This document shows, piece by piece, positions 59,024-64,000 of a stretch of DNA of 64,000 nucleotides. The notes beneath the pieces were generated by a model. It was given only the letters and a program-made list of their open reading frames with translations. It did no database searches and was not told where the DNA came from. The stretch comes from Pseudomonas sp. Root562 (GTDB taxonomy: Bacteria; Pseudomonadota; Gammaproteobacteria; Pseudomonadales; Pseudomonadaceae): positions 6,546 to 70,545 of the forward strand of contig NZ_LMGK01000008.1 of the NCBI RefSeq assembly GCF_001427125.1, written 5' to 3'. The position numbers and the translations under genes are program-made. Numbering within the stretch: the stretch's first letter is position 1; the number at the start of each line of letters is the position of its first letter.

Positions 59024-59665
59024 ATGAACCAAGGACGACCCATCACGCAACGATGCGCCCTCGCTTTGATGAGCATAACGTGGCTGACCTGCGCGCACTC
59101 TGCGCTGGCGGCGGGCAACGCCGATCTGAGTGTCAGCGGAATCATTACACCGAGTTCCTGTACACCCTCACTGTCGAACGGCGGCATCGTCGATCACGGC
59201 AAACTGACGTCGAAAAATCTCGATCAGGACTTGCCTACCCGGTTGCCCGCCAGCGAACTGCAGTTGCAGATCGATTGTGAAGGCCCGACCTTTTTCACCC
59301 TGACCACCATCGACAATCGCGACGGAACGTCGGCCGTCAACCAGGCCTATCACGGCCTGGGTACGGTCAACGACGACCAGAAGCTGGGTAGCGTGGGGTT
59401 CGGAATCTTCGAACCGCAAGCTGACGGCAATGCGGTGTTGACCATCATGTCCCGCGACAACGGCAGTAACTGGGGACTTTCGACCTATCTGGGGCACGCC
59501 GGGTTGACGGCGTTTGCCAGCCCTGACGATCTGCGTACGCCCATCGCGTTGCAGCACCTGAGTGCTCGCTTGCGCGCCGTCACCCTCATTGCGCCAGCCA
59601 GCGGCCTGACCTTGCTCGATGAACTGCCGATCGACGGGCACGCCACCTTGCAGATCACTTATTGA
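59024..59665 (+). CDS. DUF1120-type fimbrial subunit B
   Basis: A 213-residue secreted protein with a signal peptide ending AHSALA, strand DLSVSGIITPSSCTPSL, second Cys in LQIDCEGPTFFTL, and C-terminus IDGHATLQITY. It is a homologue of subunits A and C and the first gene of the main operon B-C-chaperone-usher-tip. The Cys pair and end pattern fit a pilin that exchanges donor strands through a chaperone. Confidence 0.85.
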   Translation: MNQGRPITQRCALALMSITWLTCAHSALAAGNADLSVSGIITPSSCTPSLSNGGIVDHGKLTSKNLDQDLPTRLPASELQLQIDCEGPTFFTLTTIDNRDGTSAVNQAYHGLGTVNDDQKLGSVGFGIFEPQADGNAVLTIMSRDNGSNWGLSTYLGHAGLTAFASPDDLRTPIALQHLSARLRAVTLIAPASGLTLLDELPIDGHATLQITY

Positions 59666-59704
59666 TCATCGCGCCACTGTTTATTCCACATCAGGAGCTT
59701 CACC

Positions 59705-60328
59705 ATGAACAAGACTTTCAACACCCTCTTGGGCGCCATGTTGCTGGCCGGCAGTGCCTGCGCTTTTGCTGCCTCCAGCGTCGACCTGAGCGTCAGCGGG
59801 ACGATCACGCCGAGCGCCTGCGAACCGACCCTGTCCAAAGGCGGGCTGGTGGACTACGGCAAGATTTCGGCCAAGAGTTTGAACCCTGACAAAGCGACAT
59901 GGCTGCCCGAGCAATACGTGCAACTGACGCTCACCTGCGACGGACCGACGCTTGCCGGCCTTGAGGCCAAGGACAACCGTGAAGGTTCAGATTTCAATAA
60001 TGACCCCTACGATTTCGGCCTCGGGCTAATCAACACCAATCAAAAACTGGGAGCGATGAACTTGCAAATTAGGAGCCCACTGGCGGACGGCATAAGAGTC
60101 GGCACGATTGGTTCGGAGGACCGCGGTTCGACCTGGTACCAAACCCGCGATCTGATGCGAACCAACATTCTCACAGTCGCCGACGTCAGCAGCGTAATAC
60201 CAAAACCGTTCCAGACACTGGTTTCCGATCTCGAGATCGCACCTCGAATTGCCCCTGCCAACCAGCTCAACCTGACCAACGAAGTGGCCATCGATGGCTC
60301 CGTAACCCTGTCTGTGGTTTACCTGTAA
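59705..60328 (+). CDS. DUF1120-type fimbrial subunit C
   Basis: A 207-residue secreted protein: MNKTFNTLLGAMLLAGSACAFA signal peptide, SSVDLSVSGTITPSACEPTL, Cys in LTLTCDGPTLAGLE, and C-terminus IDGSVTLSVVYL. It follows subunit B by 39 bp, with AGGAG before the ATG. High similarity to A near the N-terminus suggests gene duplication. It may be the major shaft subunit. Confidence 0.87.
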   Translation: MNKTFNTLLGAMLLAGSACAFAASSVDLSVSGTITPSACEPTLSKGGLVDYGKISAKSLNPDKATWLPEQYVQLTLTCDGPTLAGLEAKDNREGSDFNNDPYDFGLGLINTNQKLGAMNLQIRSPLADGIRVGTIGSEDRGSTWYQTRDLMRTNILTVADVSSVIPKPFQTLVSDLEIAPRIAPANQLNLTNEVAIDGSVTLSVVYL

Positions 60329-60451
60329 ACCACCGAGAAGTCGAAGCGCGGCAGGACGTCCACCCGACCTCCTGCCCGTTCACCAGGACTGCGTTGACCA
60401 GAACTAACTCTAGCCATGCTGACTTTTCCTTTTTTTACACAGGCATCCACC

Positions 60452-61162
60452 ATGACTCTTTTCAACGGCGCGCGATGCAGACGTTTCTGTCTGGGCACGC
60501 TGGCCTCTCTGTTCGCTGGCTACGTCGTGGCCGATGGCATGGTCCCCGACACCTCTGTGGTGATCGTCAATGAAGCCGATGGCGAAACCTCGGTGTCGGT
60601 CACCAACACTGACGCAAACCTGTCGTTGCTGCATGTCACCCTCGAAGACATTCCCGAGGACAAGGAACCGCTGTTGTTCGTCACGCCGCCGCTGGCCCGG
60701 GTCGAGGCGGGCAAGAGTCAATTGGTGCGGTTCATCCTGCAGACCTCCACGCCCCTGACCACCCAGCGCCTGAAGCGGGTCATTTTCGAGGGTATGCCTC
60801 AAGACCGTAAACCGGCCGAAGCCGGGCGTGCACGGGTCGGTGTGACGGTGCGGCAAAATCTGCCGGTGATCCTGCACCCCAAGGGCCTGGCGCCCAATCG
60901 CACACCGTGGACGGGGCTGACCTGGCGCCTGCAAAACGATCAGGTCAGCGTGCACAATCCATCGCCTTACGTCGTGCGTTTGGCCCAGGAACTGACGCTG
61001 CTGCCCGGTAATGGTTCGGCGTTGTTGCCGCGCACCTACGTGCTGCCGGGGGAAACCTTGAGCGTGCCCGCCAAAGGCGCTGCCGCCACCCGCGTACGGA
61101 TACAACCGGCGACGGTCTACGGCTTCGCGGTGCCGCATTTCGAAGCACCGTTCGAGTCCTGA
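60452..61162 (+). CDS. Periplasmic fimbrial chaperone (PapD-like)
   Basis: A 236-residue two-domain chaperone: signal peptide, then SVVIVNEADGETSVSVTNTD, FVTPPLARVEAGKSQLVRFI (the G1-strand region and conserved Arg and Gln of PapD proteins), and a C-terminal domain with LTWRLQNDQVSVHNPSPYVV. ATG at 60452 has AGG upstream; an ATG at 60416 would extend the signal peptide. It should hold DUF1120 subunits until the usher takes them. Confidence 0.9.
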   Translation: MTLFNGARCRRFCLGTLASLFAGYVVADGMVPDTSVVIVNEADGETSVSVTNTDANLSLLHVTLEDIPEDKEPLLFVTPPLARVEAGKSQLVRFILQTSTPLTTQRLKRVIFEGMPQDRKPAEAGRARVGVTVRQNLPVILHPKGLAPNRTPWTGLTWRLQNDQVSVHNPSPYVVRLAQELTLLPGNGSALLPRTYVLPGETLSVPAKGAAATRVRIQPATVYGFAVPHFEAPFES

Positions 61163-61293
61163 ACCGCCACGACTGCGCGACGATGGAATAACCCGCGCCG
61201 AAGTTTTCGGGTAACGGCCAGCGAGCTGTTACCCAAGACGTGACTGAATTTCAACGATCAGTTCAGCACGCCCGCATAAACCAAGTGAACCCC

Positions 61294-63765
61294 ATGAACA
61301 CAGTAACTTTTTACCGTGATGGCGAAGCCGTGCCTGTGATTCGGACCCGCGTCCACTCACGCCGGCTGCGTCGACGGACAACATTGGCCTTATTGCTGAT
61401 CAACACGCTGATGGTGCTCGACGCTCGCGGTAGCGAATTACTACTGGCGTCCTTCGATAGCAACACGCTGCGACAGCGCGGTATCGATCCGGCACTGGCG
61501 ACCTTGCTGATGGAAGCGCCACGCTTCGCCACGGGCCGGCATTCGGTGACGCTCAGCGTCAACGGCCAACGACAGGGTCGCGTCGACGTCGCCTTCGATC
61601 GCGCCGGTGTACTGTGCTTTGACCGCACGCTGCTCGACAAGGCCAACCTGAACGTGCCCGAGCAGATCCTCGACGACGATGGCCGTTGCTACGACTTTCT
61701 CGCCCTCGCGCCGCAAACCGCCATCGAACAGGATCCGGCCAACCTGGCCCTGACGCTGGTTGTGCCGACCCATGCTATTCGACCTGCCGAACGCGATGTC
61801 AGCGGCTATCAAACCGGCGGCGTCGCTGCGCTGCTCAACTACGACATTACCGGACAGCACAGCCGTTTTGGCGAGGGTACGAGCCGCTATGCCTCGGCCA
61901 ACACCGAGCTGGGTTTCAATGCCGGCGACTGGATCGTGCGCAGTCGTCAGGTGCAGACCTGGCAGGATGACGTGTCGCGCACAACGCATATCGCCGCTTA
62001 CGCCCAGCGCACCTTCGCCAGTCACGAAGCCGTGTTGCAGGCCGGCCAGATCAACCTTTACAACCCGGTGTTGGCCGGTGCGCAGATCACCGGCGTACAG
62101 GTTCTCAACGAACAGGCGCTGCAAGCCGAAGGGCAAAGCGCGGTCATCGAAGGCATCGCCAACAGTCAGGCACAGGTCGAAGTGCGGCAGAACGGTTCGC
62201 TGATTTATTCCACCGTGGTGCCCGCAGGCCCCTTTGCCCTGAACAACGTGCGCCGGCTCAATAGCCGCTCCGACGTCGAAGTCACAGTCAAGGAGGAGGA
62301 CGGCAGCCAGCGCAGTTTCACGATACCGGCGGCGATGCTCGGTATCGGCTTGCCAGCGCCAGGCTTCTCCCTTGCGGCGGGAACCGTGCGCAGGAGTGGC
62401 GATGAGCAGGGTGACGAACCCTGGGTCGTCAGTGGCGGATGGAGCGGTGTATTGAACCCGCAAATATTGATCAGCGGCGGGCTGACCGGCGCCGCCGACT
62501 ATCGCGCGGCCGGTACCAGCGTCGGCCTGCTGCCTTCGCCGGATACCCAGCTCCAGGCGACACTGACCGGCGCGGATGCCAGCGGCCGCCAAGGCGGCCA
62601 GGGGCTTCAGGCCGACCTGAGCCTGTCGCACCGTTTCAGCGAGCGCTGGGCACTGAATGCCGCAAGTTCCTACCGAACCCTGGGTTATCGGGAACTGGAA
62701 GACGCGGTATTTGACAACACTAATGACGACCAGAAATCCCGCTACCGCGACCAGCAAAGCGCGGCCCTGTCATGGTCCCATCCGTGGTTCGGCGCCTTCA
62801 GCGGTGGCTTCAGTCAGTCAAGCTCGTTCGATGGTCAGAGCAGCAGCCGCGCCCTGGCGTCCTGGGGCACCAACATCAAAGGGGTGTCGCTATCGGCAAC
62901 GGCGGAATGGCAACTCAGTGGGGCCAATCGCACCGACGATAGCGTCTACCTGAATCTGAGCATTCCCCTGGGTGAAAACCGTCGCGCGCGCACCTGGGTA
63001 CGCAGTTCCGGTGGCGAGTACCGCAGCGGCGTGGGCTTGAGTGAACAGCTCAACGACCAACTGGCGTACCGCGTCGGCGCTGAACACGACTCCCGCAATA
63101 AAGAGGTGCAGTCTTCCGCCGGCGTTTCCCTGCTGCCGCGCTACACCCAGCTGGATCTCAACTACACCCGCGCCGACGCCGCGCGCTCCAGTTACCAGGC
63201 CAGCGCCCGAGGCGGTGCGGTGCTGCACGACCGAGGTTTGACGCTCTCGCCTTACCCGATCAGCGACACCTTCGGTTTGCTGTCTGTGGGCGAGATGGGT
63301 GCCATCAAGGTGTCGACGCCAAGTGGTCCGGTGTGGACCGATTGGCAAGGTCAAGCAGTGATTCCACAACTCACGGCCTATGGCAAAAGTCCGGTGGAAG
63401 TCGACACCAAAACCCTGCCGCGCAACGCCGACATCAGCAACGGCCTGGCGGTGATTTCCGCCGGGCGCGGGGCGGTCGACAAGGTCGAATTCGGCGTCAG
63501 CCTGACCCGCCGCGCACTGCTAAAAGTCACCACCGCCAACGGTGCACCCCTGCCCCGCGGCGCTGCGGTGAATACCGAGGATGGCGAGTTTGTCACCCTG
63601 GTTCAGGAGGGCGGACTGGTATTCCTGCCCAACGTACTGGCCAGCCAGGCGCTGTTCATCAAGGCGCCCGGGCTTGAGCGTTGCGCACTGTATTTCGAAC
63701 TGCCGGCAGACGCCGATACCGACGCCTACTACGAAACCACTGCCGCCAAGTGCAGAGCCCCATGA
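61294..63765 (+). CDS. Outer-membrane fimbrial usher
   Basis: An 823-residue usher (FimD/PapC type): N-terminal periplasmic domain (SELLLASFDSNTLRQRGIDPALATLL), a 24-strand barrel with a plug region (AQVEVRQNGSLIYSTVVPAGPFALNNV) and C-terminal periplasmic domains with the Cys pair in LERCALYFE...AAKC. The N-terminus is odd: some 30 basic residues (YRDGEAVPVIRTRVHSRRLRRR) precede the hydrophobic signal core. ATG at 61294 was chosen; a GTG at 61240 would lengthen it more. Confidence 0.9.
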   Translation: MNTVTFYRDGEAVPVIRTRVHSRRLRRRTTLALLLINTLMVLDARGSELLLASFDSNTLRQRGIDPALATLLMEAPRFATGRHSVTLSVNGQRQGRVDVAFDRAGVLCFDRTLLDKANLNVPEQILDDDGRCYDFLALAPQTAIEQDPANLALTLVVPTHAIRPAERDVSGYQTGGVAALLNYDITGQHSRFGEGTSRYASANTELGFNAGDWIVRSRQVQTWQDDVSRTTHIAAYAQRTFASHEAVLQAGQINLYNPVLAGAQITGVQVLNEQALQAEGQSAVIEGIANSQAQVEVRQNGSLIYSTVVPAGPFALNNVRRLNSRSDVEVTVKEEDGSQRSFTIPAAMLGIGLPAPGFSLAAGTVRRSGDEQGDEPWVVSGGWSGVLNPQILISGGLTGAADYRAAGTSVGLLPSPDTQLQATLTGADASGRQGGQGLQADLSLSHRFSERWALNAASSYRTLGYRELEDAVFDNTNDDQKSRYRDQQSAALSWSHPWFGAFSGGFSQSSSFDGQSSSRALASWGTNIKGVSLSATAEWQLSGANRTDDSVYLNLSIPLGENRRARTWVRSSGGEYRSGVGLSEQLNDQLAYRVGAEHDSRNKEVQSSAGVSLLPRYTQLDLNYTRADAARSSYQASARGGAVLHDRGLTLSPYPISDTFGLLSVGEMGAIKVSTPSGPVWTDWQGQAVIPQLTAYGKSPVEVDTKTLPRNADISNGLAVISAGRGAVDKVEFGVSLTRRALLKVTTANGAPLPRGAAVNTEDGEFVTLVQEGGLVFLPNVLASQALFIKAPGLERCALYFELPADADTDAYYETTAAKCRAP

Positions 63766-63775
63766 GGATGACTTG

Positions 63776-64000
63776 ATGAATCTGACCCGCCTGTTGCTGG
63801 CTTCCGTCGTTGCGTTGACGCTCTCACCTTTTGCCTGGGGATCGGTTGAGGACTGTCAGTTCAACCTGAGCCAGCCGGTCGTCGATTACGGCTTGATGAA
63901 CCGTGCGATCCGCGCCGATTCGGTATCGGAGCGCAACCTCGGCGAGCGGCGGTCGAGCCTCACCCTGACCTGCTCGAAACCCATCGACATGAGCCTGTTC
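63776..64000 (+). CDS. Fimbrial tip or minor subunit, partial at the window edge
   Basis: The first 75 codons of a secreted protein: signal peptide MNLTRLLLASVVALTLSPFAWG, then SVEDCQFNLSQPVVDYGLMN and a second Cys in SLTLTCSKPIDM. The Cys spacing and place after the usher fit a minor or tip pilin. GAGG precedes the ATG, 11 bp after the usher stop. The gene runs beyond base 64000. Confidence 0.75.
   Translation, partial: MNLTRLLLASVVALTLSPFAWGSVEDCQFNLSQPVVDYGLMNRAIRADSVSERNLGERRSSLTLTCSKPIDMSLF

Overview
The window is chromosomal DNA from a GC-rich gamma-proteobacterium, almost certainly a Pseudomonas of the P. fluorescens group. This rests on the protein sequences, on a gene order that agrees from memory with the P. 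aeruginosa/P. putida core (metG-rnf-nth; argG-motY-pyrC-rnt-bfd-bfr; argF; recJ-yaeQ; thrC-hom-dsbC-xerD-rplS-trmD-rimM-rpsP-ffh; valS-rlmF-hupN-yejK), and on the many REP-type palindromes between genes. No rRNA, tRNA, CRISPR array, insertion sequence or prophage was seen.

Layout. 1-640: three tandem copies of a REP-containing 224-248 bp unit. 731-7600: metG, an Rnf-like operon (rnfA, B, D, G, E), nth and a small PA3496-type gene. 7686-9505: an orphan NarL/BvgA-type response regulator and an AT-rich patch with an unknown membrane protein. 9644-16112: argG, motY, pyrC, rnt, peroxiredoxin, bfd, bfr, grxD. 16210-22647: molybdopterin oxidoreductase, small hypothetical gene, argF overlapping an iron-type ABC ATPase, phzF-like gene, ybaK. 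22986-28131: glycerol regulon glpF-glpK-glpR-glpD with likely GlpR sites. 28199-36109: old-yellow-enzyme homologue, recJ, yaeQ, CoA-transferase, periplasmic binding protein, DUF3509-like gene and a kinase-less BvgS-like sensor. 36223-44809: threonine genes, dsbC, xerD and the rplS-trmD-rimM-rpsP operon plus ffh. 45020-57108: ypjD, a CorC-type protein, an MHS transporter, valS, rlmF, hupN, yejK, a membrane glutaredoxin, a GST and small genes. 57239-64000: a chaperone-usher cluster built from DUF1120-type subunits, with a divergent RcsB-like regulator; it runs off the right edge.

The most unusual locus is the Rnf operon. It has no rnfC. RnfB has no N-terminal membrane anchor but carries a long charged C-terminal tail. 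Three of the four cysteines expected to hold the intramembrane Fe-S cluster of RnfA/RnfE are replaced, while the flavin-attachment threonines of RnfD and RnfG remain. This suggests a remodelled or repurposed membrane redox complex. The second point of interest is the fimbrial cluster, in which an RcsB-like regulator sits beside a promoter region holding direct repeats and a good match to the enterobacterial RcsB box. Candidate ArgR operators at both argG and argF, GlpR-like operators at glpF and glpD, and a Crc/Hfq-like A-rich motif at the glpF ribosome binding site give the regulatory logic of the metabolic genes.
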